A stretch of 64,000 nt of DNA from Trichuris trichiura (Eukaryota > Nematoda > Enoplea > Trichinellida > Trichuridae): positions 558,001 to 622,000 of the forward strand of contig JBAJFE010000018.1 in assembly GCA_037903355.1 (NCBI GenBank), written 5' to 3'. Within the stretch, counting starts at the first letter, position 1. Each line of letters opens with the position of its first letter. Below are positions 38,901-50,683 of the stretch, one piece after another. The position numbers and the translations under genes are program-made. The notes below the pieces were generated by a model. That model was not told where the DNA came from. It ran no database searches and worked only from the letters and a program-made list of their open reading frames with translations.

Positions 38901-40643
38901 TACTCGCGTTTATCAAGGAGAATAATAGACTTACAGAATGAATGAGTGATGTTCAAGTTGTAGACCACAATCTCGGAGAAGTGACTTTTTTTCTCTTTCT
39001 AAAAGGCTACCGTAGGGGAGCTGATCTTTACAAGTCGAGAAATTGTTGTTAAATAAATAAATACAATGCATCTTCATATGCGCAAGCTTATAAATCTTTT
39101 TCGAACATTTTGCTAGCGAATGCGAAGGAACGCACTTTGTACTAACAGTGCCGTTTGACCCGTACCAACCGAACTTCGGTTGTGTTTGCGTCATTTCGTA
39201 AGAGAAGAGTAATTTTATAAAAATAAATTGTTAAAGGTCTACTTTTTAGTTCAAGCTTGGAATTCATAGAACATCCGTAGTTTTGTCTAGTCAATGGTGA
39301 TTGGAGATTGGCCATAGGCCACTGCATGGTTTAAGCTTAGATGTCGGTTAGAGTTAGAACTCTGAAAATCGAAATCCCGAATAGATCGAAAATGCACTGT
39401 AAAGTGTAGCTCTGCGGCAGTTGTGCGTTGGCATCTTATAGATAAGGAATGTATTTGATTAAAGGCGTCATTATTACTCGTCTTGTTTTAGATCAATAAT
39501 TTCGAACATGACCAGTATAATAACGCCTCTATTCAAATATATTCCTTATATAGGTAATAACAATGCACAGCTGCCACAAGGCCAAAGTTTACGATGTATT
39601 TTCGACATACTCGGAATTCCCGCTTTCGGGATTTTGACCGCCGCCGCTTAGATGCAAGCATATTCATGGTCATCTTTTCTTGACAGTAATACACGTGGAA
39701 AAATTAGGAACGCAAGATTTTTCTTTCCTATCGTTACTTGTTTTCTTACTTTCAGCAAAGCAGTCAACATTTAAGGAGCGTAAATGATTCGAAACGACCT
39801 TAACTTCCTTGTCAAAGTTAAAACGACTGTCGCGGCCGTAGACGACCAATGGTTGGAAGTTTGTTTAGGAATAGCACACGGGCCGAATGTTTAATTCCTG
39901 AAAGTAATAGTTGATAAAAGTTGCTGCGTCTTCCAGTGACTGGCATACTGACGCCTACAGAACACAGTTAACTACGATAGCTGCCTTATATTCTATTTCC
40001 CGCCAAAAGAAAAGGCCACCATTTATTTATTTACTTAATAAGAGCGCAATGGAGTTCAAGTATGGATAGAAATGCATCTCTCCGCGTAGTAGAAGAAAGT
40101 CACAAAAGTTTTGGACGATCTTAGAAGCTATTGCTTCTGTCACAGGTTGAAAAAATAATTTTATTTTACCCTTTCAAAGCAGCAGAGATGACAAAGTGGC
40201 TTAAAAGCTTAACCCTGATACGTTTGCATATTTTTTTTAGGTAGCAATGTTGCGCGTTATTTGTCGCAAGAATATGATCGCTGCTCAACTGCTGATGAAG
40301 GAGAGTAAAAACGTTCGCTTGGTAGGTGCATATAGTAGAAAGTTGTCGTTTTGCTTTATTGCTTTGCTCAACGCTCCTTTCTTTGTTCCAGCAAGGATTT
40401 CGAATGGACGACGATTTTCACGCCGTCTTTCCGCTGATCAGCGTGGAAACTGTGCGCGAAAGTGGCGCCGACGAAACACCGGCCAATTTGAACGATCAAA
40501 CGCCGACCGTTTACGAAAGGCTTGACAACAACTTGAACGACGAATCAGCAGCGGTAGAGGTGGAAAATTCAAATAGACAAGTGAACGGTGAAGCTGCTGC
40601 ACCTGAGGCGGAAAGGGACGAAGAAGCTTTTGTTCCCGTTTAA
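29879..40643 (+). CDS. NAA35: NAA35 / MAK10, auxiliary subunit of the NatC N-terminal acetyltransferase
   Basis: NAA35 scaffolds the ribosome-associated NatC complex with catalytic NAA30 and with NAA38. Eighteen exons: 29879-29987, 30034-30067, 30118-30226, 34317-34391, 34449-34622, 34690-34821, 34970-35077, 35135-35243, 35297-35484, 35545-35616, 35670-35776, 37288-37453, 37504-37789, 37847-37971, 38069-38193, 38244-38355, 40241-40321, 40392-40643. They join in phase to 787 residues. Family landmarks: NSDWVDATEEFRNAC then GELVMAKEITLFDTLLAVEF with MDPRLDTG (the signature MDPKMDAG block near the N-terminus), VIMDVTTITLVAWLKG (family IMDTCFCCLITWLEG), EQPCLLTRSVMQ, and PVVYWYLTDVVLRWHLEVM. The last exon carries an acidic tail of about 70 residues past FPLISVE that the vertebrate protein lacks. 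Exon 2 is only 34 nt. The 4.1-kb intron 3 carries a Penelope-like element and a MITE. The gene is convergent with AF9/ENL. Confidence 0.93.
31095..33420 (-). mobile_element. Penelope-like element (RT + GIY-YIG) inserted antisense in a NAA35 intron
   Basis: The element is flanked by a 14-bp direct repeat ATGCCACAAGCATT (31081-31094 and 33421-33434), a target-site duplication. Its ends carry copies of about 95 bp in inverted orientation (about 31130-31226 and 33327-33420), each with the CTGAAGACGGGTC...GACCCGAAAGCTCC block. Between them the minus strand encodes a Penelope reverse transcriptase followed by a GIY-YIG endonuclease. The 3' end has an extra 35-bp tail with CTCCCGTACCAAGAAGCC, shared with the fragment at 61415-61582. 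It sits opposite to NAA35, between NAA35 exons 3 and 4. Confidence 0.95.
31360..33334 (-). pseudogene. Penelope-like reverse transcriptase / GIY-YIG endonuclease, one frameshift
   Basis: The minus strand is open from about 33334 to 32375 and again from about 32412 to 31360. RT landmarks are LPKVHKPGIPMRPIVS, VSYDVKELFPSIPI, QSSGVPMGSPLSPVLAE (motif B) and the catalytic YVDD (codons at 32392-32403). The frame breaks just before YVDD, near 32404-32412, so the polymerase active site is in a different frame from motifs upstream. GIY-YIG is clear as GIYIGETGNTLEHRFNEHL (about 31740-31800). A duplication of about 40 bp lies at 31648-31730. Roughly 650 codons remain. The N-terminal part of full-length Penelope proteins is not seen, so this copy is both shortened and frameshifted. 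Confidence 0.92.
33674..33976. mobile_element. Tc1/mariner-type MITE in NAA35 intron 3
   Basis: A 303-bp element is flanked by TA (33672-33673, 33977-33978). Inverted ends are CAGTAAAATCGTGATTATTCG and CGAATAATCAAGGGTTTACTG. It has no ORF of note and lies 240 bp from the Penelope insertion. Confidence 0.8.
35777..37287 (+). other. 1.5-kb intron of NAA35
   Basis: It joins PYLPK to NATTMEDTDL in phase 2 (AA|C). It contains a half copy of the foldback family at 35909-36055 and otherwise nothing recognised. Confidence 0.8.
35909..36055. mobile_element. Foldback MITE, half copy
   Basis: One arm of the foldback family is present: AAAATCGAAATCCCGAATA, then a GCACTG block, GGCAGTTATGCATTGGCATC, AAGGAATGTA and GCGTTG. 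The opposite arm is missing. Confidence 0.65.
38356..40240 (+). other. 1.9-kb intron of NAA35 with a foldback element
   Basis: It joins LTGET to VAMLRVICRKN in phase 0. Its only recognised content is the foldback element at 39361-39641. An exon-like sequence after CAG at 38609 soon meets a stop and was not used. Confidence 0.8.
39361..39641. mobile_element. Foldback MITE, fullest copy
   Basis: Two long arms pair across this 280-bp segment: AAATCGAAATCCCGAATAGA near the left end with CGGAATTCCCGCTTTCGGGA near the right, GGCAGTTGTGCG with TGCACAGCTGCC, and AAGGAATGTATTTGAT with TCAAATATATTCCTT. No ORF is present. Confidence 0.8.
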
Positions 40644-40732
40644 CAAATGAGGACAAAATAACGACTCGCCTTCAACACGACAGTAAACAAAAAGTATTCA
40701 GCGACGAGTTGAAAACGACGAGAACAGAGAGA

Positions 40733-40747
40733 GAGAGAGAGAGAGGG
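40733..40747. repeat. (GA)n microsatellite
   Basis: A short GA run lies in the 279-bp gap between the convergent NAA35 and AF9/ENL stop codons, in likely 3' UTR of one or both. Confidence 0.85.
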
Positions 40748-40921
40748 ATAAAGAAAATGTCCAAATAACGGAGTAAAACATTGGGGCGGGAGCGAGGAGA
40801 GGAAAATGCAGATCATCGTAGCGTGAGATTTTAGAAATGGGGAAACAATTTGAACCAGCTTTAAAATTAGCCAAAAATGTCGACTGCTGCTGACACGTTG
40901 CCATCTCTCTCTCCACTATTG

Positions 40922-43900
40922 TTAGGAAGATTTTTGAAAACAGGATTCCAACATTTGTATCACTTTGCTATTCATGGTGCACAAATCGAATTGAAGGAAA
41001 TGGCCGGCAACAACGTCAAAGTCCGCATGTTTGGCTATTAGGTCGGCTATGCGTTGCGCAAGGCTTGGATCCTTAACGGCGGCAATTTTGTCCCGCAAAC
41101 GAGCAAGCGACGTTGCTGACATATGACAGTCGTTTGCAATAGTGTCATCCACGTCCGAAGGGTTGCTTCCTCCAGATTTACCCGAGCTGCAAGTATGCTT
41201 GAATACCGTTGATCCACCGCTGCTGCATTGACCCGACGAAGACGATGATGCCTTGTGCGAGCTATCACGATGAGATGGATTTGACGATACTGGAGACATC
41301 AACTGGCCCGTAACGGCTTGTGTTACTTTGCGACTATTGCTTGAGGGTAACTGACTGCTTGGCGATGGTTCCGTTGGCATTAACTGGGCGCTACTTCCTT
41401 CGCTGTCCAAACCGCTGTCGCTTCTTTGACGCTTTCTCTTTTTTCCCTTTTTGTTATGCTTATTTATTTCGTCGACGTTCAAATGACTTATGCGAAGCTT
41501 CAATTTAGTTGGCGTCTCCACGCATAGAACCGTATCGGACGAAGAACAACCGCTACCGTCGTCGGCACCATTCGCATCCACTTTTGTTGGCTTCGCTACA
41601 AAGCCGTTCTGACAGCTCTTCGACGGTACAGATGGCAGCTTCTTCTTGGCTAACTTTCTATCAATCACTGCTGCTTCCTTAGCCGCGCAACTGTCCGCAT
41701 CGACTAACTTCGCTTTGTCACCACCGTGCAACGCTTTGGAGCTGTGGGTACCGTTGCGCGCAATCTGCATGCAAAAATGCAAATATATCCTTTATACTAA
41801 GGTTATTTCATCAAAAATTCAAAGTCCTACTACAGTAGCCCAATAGTAGTGGCGCGAAGAAAACTTAAAAGCCAAATGATCACCTCGCATTGCAGCCCGC
41901 CGGTATTTATGTTGCAACGACCACAGTAAGAGGTTAACGTTACGCATGCTTTCGCTCGGCAATTGCCTTTGCAGCCGTCAGTGGCCACTTAACGTTTACT
42001 ACTACTTTGGGAAAATTAATGATAAATATCCGCGCGTTACCAAACCTCCCAGCTCCGGGAAAAACAATCAACTTTGTCAAAGTTGCAATGTTTCTACGCA
42101 CTGATGCTTAGCTATTTAATCGTCTCTCAAAGTACGCGCAAACGCGGGCGTAGACGCACTCTTAACCATAACAATGAAACCATAAAGAAGAGATGTCTGC
42201 AAATTTATCCATTTTTTTCTTCGCGCTCGCGAAGAACAGCAGTGGAAGTTTTAAAGCGTTGGTAACTTGGTTTCCAAGGCAGAAATTGCTTTAAATTCTA
42301 AAAGTTAGTCAAGAAAAAACAACCAGTAACCTCTGCGCTAAATTAAAAGCTTATGATAGAGCTCGTCAAGCAAGATGTGTAAACAAGATCGACTAAAGGT
42401 GATACAGGCTACCTATAATGGGTTACTGTGCCAAAGAATGGAACGGTAACCCAAAAACGCCTTACTTCCTGCTTCTGGCCAGTTTTCCGCAATGCCAATC
42501 ATTACTACTTCCATTCAGCCAACGGATCGGTATGTTATAGCGACATTTAAAGCCTATTATTTAAATTTACAACTTACTCTTAAGTAAGGGATTAAAAGTT
42601 CTCAGCTAGTAAAGCCGAAAGCGCTTTTTAAAAAAACCTGAGGCCTGAAAGCGCAAATAACCACAAGTTGTTCTATGTCACAAAATTTCCCTAAGCGTTA
42701 GCAAATGGATATTTCTATATATTCTTCAACTATCGTCAGCTTAACAGCCTATGCGGAACGAAGCAGCGACGACTATCCGAAATTCGGGATTTAACGGCGT
42801 GCTTATTGTTGAAATATTAGCCTGCTTTCAAAGATGATCAAAGCGAACCCTTACAACCCCACAGAAGTCACGAGAACTTGCAGTGCACCCTGACAAATGG
42901 TAGGAAGATTTTGTGGATACCCAAAAAATGCGCTGCGTTAAATAATACTTCACTTTCAGTGAGGACTGGGACGTTTTATCATCCCGCGCAGTTTCAAGAG
43001 ATCACTAAATAGCGAAATTGCTGACAACGCATAAGATGAAGGAACAATAAAACTATGCTGGAAAAACCTCTCGAACACTAAAAAGACGAACCAATACGCA
43101 GTCCGCGAAATGCAAGTTTGTCAAAACCACAAAAATGGAAGTCGTTTCTCCAAAAGCGTTTATGATTAATACCCAAAAAGCAAATATCGCTAAAAGTACG
43201 AATGAGCGGCTCGCGACGATGCGCCTGCTGATAAAGTATTGCAATGGGCTCAAAACAAATAAGAAAACTATTGGTGCAACAACGCTATTCTGCAACAAAA
43301 GAGCTCGGCATTCAAACGTAAAGTTGCGTTGGCGAAGGTGTTGAATTAAACATTATTTGCCCAAAGAAAAGGCCAGTGCAAAAGTAATCAACACAAGGAA
43401 GAGAAGGAAAAAATTGCAGTTCGCATTCAAGCTCGGAACGCGTGTTCAACTACAAAATTTTACGCGAACGCGTCAGGGACAATATAAGTCAATAAGTACG
43501 GAAAAATGCATTAACAAGGGGACGCACAAGATCGATTTATGATGAGCTCAACGCCCGAAGATTGCGTTGGAAACGAGGCGACTACATACTTGATCATTGC
43601 CCGTATGAAGGTTTTGTTTCAAAAACACATTAACGCGCAGTCCAGCTCGCACGTTCTATGATAACAACATGTTTGAATAAGGAAAACAGTAGACAAACTA
43701 TCCGTATTACGCAGCAACATACGTAATGCATAAAAACAAGACTGTACGAACAACAGCACGCCATTATTCACTATTCAGACTGCTCTGAATAGTATCTACT
43801 CTTACGATGTGGCGGAGTAGCGCAAGACTATAATAACACTTCGACCTTGTGAGCTGCAGACCATTGCTCAAAAGCTTACGTTGTTCACAAAATGAAGTTA

Positions 43901-46295
43901 ATAATATTCTCCGTGGTTTCGCCTACATTGTCCACTCCTTGCAAGGGTAACATTTTGCGTTTGAAACCTTCTGCTATAACTGTACTTTTACATCTCACCC
44001 ACCGAACTGTCCAAGTCCGAATACCGTCTAACAGAAACATTTCATCTCCGAGCTGCCTTAAGATAAGTGAGCCACGTTTCAGTCCTTCTTCCGTATCGAT
44101 TGGAAAAAATCATGATAGCACACAACTACTATGCAATTGAGCAAATTGCGCTGCTATCTATAGTTTTAAATAACTGTCAATCTTTCAGAGATATTTAATA
44201 GAATCTTACGCGGCGCAACTAGCAAGCATTATACTTAAATAGGCATTTTACATTAAGAGAACACTTCGAATTACAGGTAAAAAGACATACAACCTAAAGG
44301 TACGAACCGGTGACGTTAAAAATAAATTTTTGAAACGCTCAGTTTTTCAATATTCCATCAATTACCATGTTAAGCGTTAGTGATGCTATTAAAACGAGTA
44401 TTAGTTATAAATCATTACGTAATGAAAACTATGCTTCAATGCCTTCTACACTTTACGTGTAATACAGAGATCACCACGAAAAGTAATGCTCGAAAAAAGA
44501 GTTGAGTTATTTACAAGGCGGACTTGTGCTATCGCAGCGAAAGTGAGAACCGATAAATATCATCTCTAAAAAAAGTTCTGCGCATTCGCAACTTTCAACT
44601 TAGACTTGTTATTTTAACATGTTGCAACTTTGGTAAGAAAAATAACCTATGGAACTTTGCTAGTCAAAATTAAACCCCCATACTATTGTTCCTACATATC
44701 CGCTTCGTCAACTTGAAGATTATTAACATAAAACGCGTTTTTGGCGGTCATTACGACTGTCCTTACCGCCTCCCTTTCTTTGCCGACTGCCAATAAGCGT
44801 ATTTTACGTCAACGCGCGAAATTCAATTCAAAATTTAAAAAAATTCAAGCTTACTTCACTACTATTATTACTGCCTATCAGATCAAGCGCAATTGCTGGG
44901 AACAATTGCGACATTCCCATTATGGAGCGGAAAGTATGCCCATTCCTTAACGAAAGTTATTAAAATTTTGCACGGTGCAAGAGAAAACAAACTTTCGTTG
45001 ATTTAAATATTCAAAACGTGCAACAGGTCTCGATAGGCGTAACAAAAACTGGTTAATTAGCTTTCTCACGCTACATTGAAGCTTTTTGTTGCATGCTACC
45101 GTAATATAATGATATGCAGGAGCGTAGCAGATATACTTAATTTAAGAATAAGAGAGCTTCATGGCACCTACAAAGCTTAAGATTTACAAATTAATTTAAA
45201 TACTTTCTGTGTTGTAAACTTAGCCGGAAAGATCATTTTTCGGCAAGAATAGCAAAGCTTTTTACCTTCGCTTTGTCGGCAGCGCCTACATGGAGCGGCT
45301 CACCGAAGAGATCCAAAAAGGCATTGCTAACGACACTGGTCGATGGAGGTTGCGATACGTTTGGCCTCTGAGGGAGAATGAGTTCAGCCTGCAGTAATGG
45401 ATCGTATCAGCCAAAGAATAAGCACTGCCTATAGGCCTGCCTTCGCATGGCAAAGTCGCTTGCGGAGACTTGGCTTGGGATTAACGAATTCGAACGAGTG
45501 AATAATTTTCACCTTGTCCTGCGGCACTATAAGAAAGAAAAGAAAAGTTCGCCTTAAGAAAAATGAAGGTGGCAATTGTTGACCCGTACCATAACGTAAG
45601 TTCATATCATACTCCACATTGTACTCCCGTTTGCAGTGAACAAATCGAATCACAATGGGAATAGCAAAGCCTGCATAGCCGGTTTCGGTTACTTCGAAAG
45701 GCGCTGACGTGACTACTGCAAAACCATAGCACAACTAACTTGTCAAGCAGCAAAATTTCACACAATGCAAACTTCTTGTCCGCAACAGCGGGAGGAACAA
45801 TAGCTCCTTCTTCTGTGCCCATATCCACCTGACGAGGCGTTTGGGACAAAAGTAAGAGCGGAAGGCACTTTCGCAATTACAATCGGGTCAGTGGGACGTA
45901 ACTGACATCCTAACTGACCACGTTAAATTTAGTGTTGAGAAATGGCGGGTTTGTTTGAACCAAAAGTCAACAAAATCGTAGCAGAACCAGTTGTCATCGC
46001 AGCGGCAGAAACGAATACAATGACAAAGCGTTTCCGCGTTTTACAAAAGGAAAGGCAATTGAAATCGATCATTTTATGCAATGTAAAGAGAGTACGAACC
46101 TCTGCGAGAGCACTTGAAATCCTCGTGCAACTGGAAAACAACCTTTTCAACAAGGTTACTGTCCAAACGGACACTGGAAACGCTACGAACAAAGACCGTC
46201 CAACGGTGCGTGTGCGGATACGGTTCCGCGGGTATTGGCGCATCCAACATTACTGATTCGTGGCCAACCTCTAATCGCAAAACGAACTTCTCCAT
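40922..46295 (-). CDS. AF9/ENL (MLLT3/MLLT1) homologue, YEATS-domain chromatin reader
   Basis: AF9 and ENL read acylated histone H3 through YEATS and recruit elongation or DOT1L factors through a C-terminal AHD. Four exons in transcript order: 46295-46100, 45715-45590, 45526-45441, 41764-40922. They join in phase to 416 residues. YEATS landmarks are RLEVGHES, HRWTVFVRS, LVEKVVFQLHEDF, VTETGYAGFAIPIVIRF and FVNPKPSLRKRLCHAK (about 1-136). A Ser-rich linker carries a basic cluster KKGKKRKRQR (about 240-250) typical of a nuclear localisation signal. The last 60 residues form the AHD: LRDKIAAVKDPSLAQRIADL then FLQFDLCTMNSKVIQMLES, matching the family FDFDLCSLD block. The protein is shorter than the vertebrate ones (about 560) because of the linker. 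The last intron requires a GC donor (AAG|GCAGGC); an unseen linker exon is the alternative. ATG at 46295 gives MEKFVLRLEVGH, the normal YEATS start; an in-frame upstream Met at 46364 exists. Confidence 0.92.
41765..45440 (-). other. 3.7-kb intron of the AF9/ENL homologue
   Basis: It lies between LCHAK and IARNGTHSS. The acceptor GCATGCAG is good; the donor appears to be GC. No nested gene or clear repeat was recognised; ORFs up to 82 codons look like chance. Confidence 0.65.
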
Positions 46296-49200
46296 TTCAC
46301 CAATCCAGCCGATCAGCACTGTGGAGTACCACTTCACGGCGCCAATTGGAGAGCAAAAAAACACTACGCATAAATTAATGGTTCAATGCTCTCGTAGCCT
46401 TCCAAGAAGCGCGTTATCTCTTTCGCGTTTAATATGCTTAGAATTTGTAACAACACCGCGCTGTTAACCACACCTTTCTTTTGTTTACAAATAGTTCATT
46501 ACCGATAAGCATGTAACTTCTTGGCCAATGCTTTCCATCCTAATGCTTCAAACTTGCGCTCAACCAATGCATTGCGTTAAGATAAGTGGTTCACCGCTCA
46601 ATTTTGGAACGAAGCAATTTTTCTTTTCTTCTTTCTCGCATAAGCGGCTAACAGCAGTTTTGGCGAACATACCAAGGAAACAGTAGGAATTTTCATTCAT
46701 GTGAGACTCAGCTGCTTCATTTCTACGATATAACGCTGAAAAAAAACTCGTGAGCGTTCGTTGAAGGCAAAGTAAGGTCGCTAGGAACTGCAGATCACGA
46801 TGCAATCTTTCCTTATCGCGTACGATCAATGATACCCAAAGGTTACTGGTTTTACAACGCTATGTCGTACGTGCTCTTCGCCGGCTATTGAATTCTTGCT
46901 GCTCCGAAATCCTACATAGTGTTTTCGCCACTGACGTTGAACATTCTGCATATTCGCAAAACACTCAGCTGTCCAAAGCTATTGTTAAGTTTTTCTCCTT
47001 CCAATGCAATTGCGTCACTTGCATCTCGTCTAGTCGCCTAAGAAAAACGTCATTTACGTATTTCGCGGCAAAAGACGTAGAGCTAAACATGATCCACTGC
47101 TTCAATTCCAATCGGAGTGTTCTCATTTACGCAAACCGCTTACTGGCGATCTTTACGTTTAAGCCGACTATGCTCAGCATGCATTAAAGTCGTTAAGCTT
47201 TCTTTGAAAGTACTGTTCGGGATAATACTTTCAAAGACTCGCCAAATAGTAGCAAACGATAAAAACAATACTCCCCCGACTGTTCATGGAGAAAAGGTGG
47301 CTGCCATTTTTTTACGCGCGGAATAACCCTTCGAAATGTTCAGTTTTGAATCCGCGACTTTCCATTGCTACAAAGGCTATAATCCTTACAACTAATTAAA
47401 GTTTATCATCAAAAAGCTCGCGGCTTTCCAATGAGCTGAAAATTTTGCGCTGCCTCGCCAACCCGACTAGCTTAATGACTGCAGCGTTCAGTCCAAAGTC
47501 GTTATGTTCACATTCGCGTCAGTGTCAGGCAAACCAATGTTAACCTGACTATCAAATTATTTCGAACAAACCTGATAGCTTCGAAACAGAGCACGGCGAG
47601 CCATCCTAACGTTAGCTTATTGCGCAACTATTGCCTACAATGCCCAAAATGCGGCTTTGCAAAGTTTTTATTCAATTATATGCTTTAGTTGGAAAAAAGA
47701 GCAAGCAACAAACAAACCGTCAGATGTTAGCTAATCTTTAAAATGTTTCAGCACATTTCTTCTGCCCTTAATTATCCTTGTTGGGTTACGCAGAAAGTAT
47801 CCCGCTAGGTTTGGATGAAGCACTTATACAGTAAGACCTCGAGTATTCAGATTAAAGAGGATCTGAGGTCAAGATAATCGAACGTTAGCTTGTTGTTAGT
47901 TTTCTTTTTGTTTTTAGTTTACTTATTGTAATCTTTATTTCATAAACCTGCAGCTGAATATACCTAAATTCCATCTGTCTGATTCCGCCTCAAATTTCAA
48001 AACTGACTCCTGCGTTGCTTACCTTGCCGTAGTCCTGCGTTAATATTATTATTTCAATTATGTAAATAATTCAATTACGTCTTGCTATTTTAGTAAAGAC
48101 TTAAAAGCGGCAAATATGGCCGTCTGGATATGAACGCATGCTAATGGTACGACTCTGCGAACGACGAAGAATACAAAATGGTTAAAAGCATAGAGCATTT
48201 TTAATAGCTGCCCGAGAAGTCCTTATTTTCGGGACGCTATTAATAACTTTGTTCTGTCGCTGTTGGCTGCTCAAAATGGAATCTCATTCAGCAGTGCATT
48301 TTCCATATTTGACCACCTCATACACTCGTAGCTGATAGACGCTAGCGTTGCTTTGATCCTATTTAGCTGGTTTCGAAAGAGCAGCCCTAAGGCAGCGATA
48401 CTACAATGCGTTTTATCCTATTGTTTTCATATTTTCTTTAAACTTGAACTTGCTCCCCATGGCTCAGCTTTTCGTACTGGATTGGTAGTTCCAGAACAAC
48501 CTTCATTCGTTAGGAAGGAGTTTGGTTATGCAGTCGCGTGGACAATCACCTACTGAAGATCCGTTAGCTACCAAAATTGGCCAACCATGATGCTTCAATC
48601 AGTTTGGCTGCTGCGCGAGATGTTTTATGCTTTTAACTACTATAGAATTTTGCATACACTCTCGCTTCACCTTTTCAGTCTGTTTTGCCTGTTTTCTTCA
48701 ACGGAAAGTCAAAAGAACCTGGCCTTGTTATGTAGGGCTCACTGACTCTCCGTGGAGATGGGCCTACAGCCCATCACATTGCCGTGGCAATTTTCGGCTG
48801 CACAATTTTGGCAAAATAACGTTAGGCGCGTGTCCATTAAAGTACTATGATGATGTAGCGCCGAGGATCAGTTTATTCAATAGGCCCTCCCAAAGTGAAT
48901 AAACTGTGAATTGCTCAACCAGCATTGATGGCAGCTTAAGCTATTACTTACAATGTTGAGCTTACACGATCCAGCAAAAGTTGAAAACTTGCTGCGCGTT
49001 ACAAAAGCAGTCTTATTAATATTATCACCTACTGCAAGGCGCCTGTGGTCAAGTTGAGCGCAGCAGAGTTTAGCGCTTTAGGCGATGATGTAATAGCGTA
49101 AAGAGAAGGCCAACTTAACGCATTTCCATCTTTGTCTTCTAGTCTTAAGAAGCTGACTGAAATGTGGAAGGTATTCGTAAGTAGAGTAGAATTGCACGGA

Positions 49201-50683
49201 CAAAAGAGAATCTTTCCGACGGATTTAAGACCGAAAAAGAAGAAATAGTTCCGCAAGCGATTTAATTCAATTCCCAGATTGATCTTCGGCTAGGGCGGTT
49301 AATAGAAGGAACCTTTTCAGTCATACTCAAGTCACTCTTACAGCAAAAGCTACCACATAGCAACTAGCCGCACGAAGGAGGATCTATTCCCATTCAATCG
49401 CTGGCGGACATTCCTATTTAAATGTAGCGTTTCCATGCTCTCTCTCTTCCAGTTGGATGTCACGTAACCGTTTTGTAGTGCCGTCACCCAATCGATCCCT
49501 TATCCTTAGGCGTAACTGGGCGGCTAACAAGGCAATCAAATGGATTATCTCTTGTAGACGTCAGACTAAGTGGCTAGCCGACCGAGCGCCGGATTTTAAC
49601 CGGTCTACTCAATCAGCGAGTATTATTACCCTCAGCCGTTGGCAGCGATGGCACACCCAGATTTCCGCCGGAATAGTCGACAAATTTGCAAGAGGAAACA
49701 ATCACGGTTGCATGTCCTTCCTAGTCGCCTACGCTTAGCATTGCTAGCCCGCGGGCTCTGGCTATTCGGCGACAAAGTTACGCAAAATGTGTCCATTAGA
49801 TTAACCGTAGCGGGCTCGCTTCCTCTTCAACATAGTCTAATTGAATGGAGATGGAAGATTTTCAAAACGTGTTTAACTTGTGTCGACGCTATTTGCAAAA
49901 ATGGTCAAAGCATGTCGTCTCCGTTTGGCGGCATTAAATTTCAGTTGAACCAGTTGCGTTTTTTCAAATTCTTTTTTCTCGCCAAAGGCTAAAGATTGAA
50001 AGCAAAATGGACAGCCGGCTGGACATTAAAACCTAAAGCGATCAACAGGGCGGAATCAGTGACCTTTGTAGCAGGCCCGCTGAAAGCTGCCTTTGACGTA
50101 CCGCTGTTCAGCGAACAGTTTTGCTTATTTAAATCACGCCATACGAGTGGATACACCAAGAAAGCTCACTTTATGTCACGGTTTGATCAAACTAGGCTGG
50201 GTGCAATGGCTAATAGGATGAGAGCAAATCATAATAGCCGACAGAGATGACGTTGGGCAGCCGTCTCAGTAGCGGAACGTGCTGGGAACTAAAATCAATG
50301 AATCGTCTTTAACGGACGGCCGTTGCAACGGGAGAACACCAGCTTTTCGATGCTTCGATTTGTGCGGCTAATCTCGTCTTAATGATCAATTTCTTGTTTT
50401 CGCCTCAGTTTTCTGATGTCCTTCGGTGCCATGTCAGCATCCGGAGATTTTTTTCCCAATCGGCAGCAGTTGCGCCGCAGATATAGCTATGGTGGCGAGC
50501 AGCTTCTTTCCGCCTGCACACAGACACGCTAAACGTGAAGCATTGCTCAGCGACAAAAGAATTAAGAAGATTTGCCAGTTTCAGTTTGCTAAGCGGAGCA
50601 AAGAAGCCCGCCTGTCACACTACGTCGCCCAGATGAAGCTTCATTCCCGTTGTGCTCACTACACGCCGCACTCATGGTAGATT
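46296..50683. promoter_or_regulatory. 4.4-kb region between divergent AF9/ENL and Neto-like genes
   Basis: Both genes are transcribed away from this segment, so it should hold both promoters. ORFs of 67-117 codons (for example 49457-49738 and 49639-49992) overlap in different frames without domains. At 47826 a TACAGTAAGACCTCGAG end resembles one terminus of a TA-flanked MITE, without a visible partner. Confidence 0.5.

Noticed and set aside
43053..43542. ORFs inside the AF9/ENL long intron
   Set aside because: Short, on both strands, without domains; no evidence for a nested gene like that in VPS4.
47826..47890. MITE-like end TACAGTAAGACCTCGAG
   Set aside because: Only one terminus was found; no matching inverted end with TA within the next kilobase.
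49457..49992. Two overlapping plus-strand ORFs of 93 and 117 codons
   Set aside because: Different frames, biased towards stop-free GC-rich stretches, no domain or splice structure.
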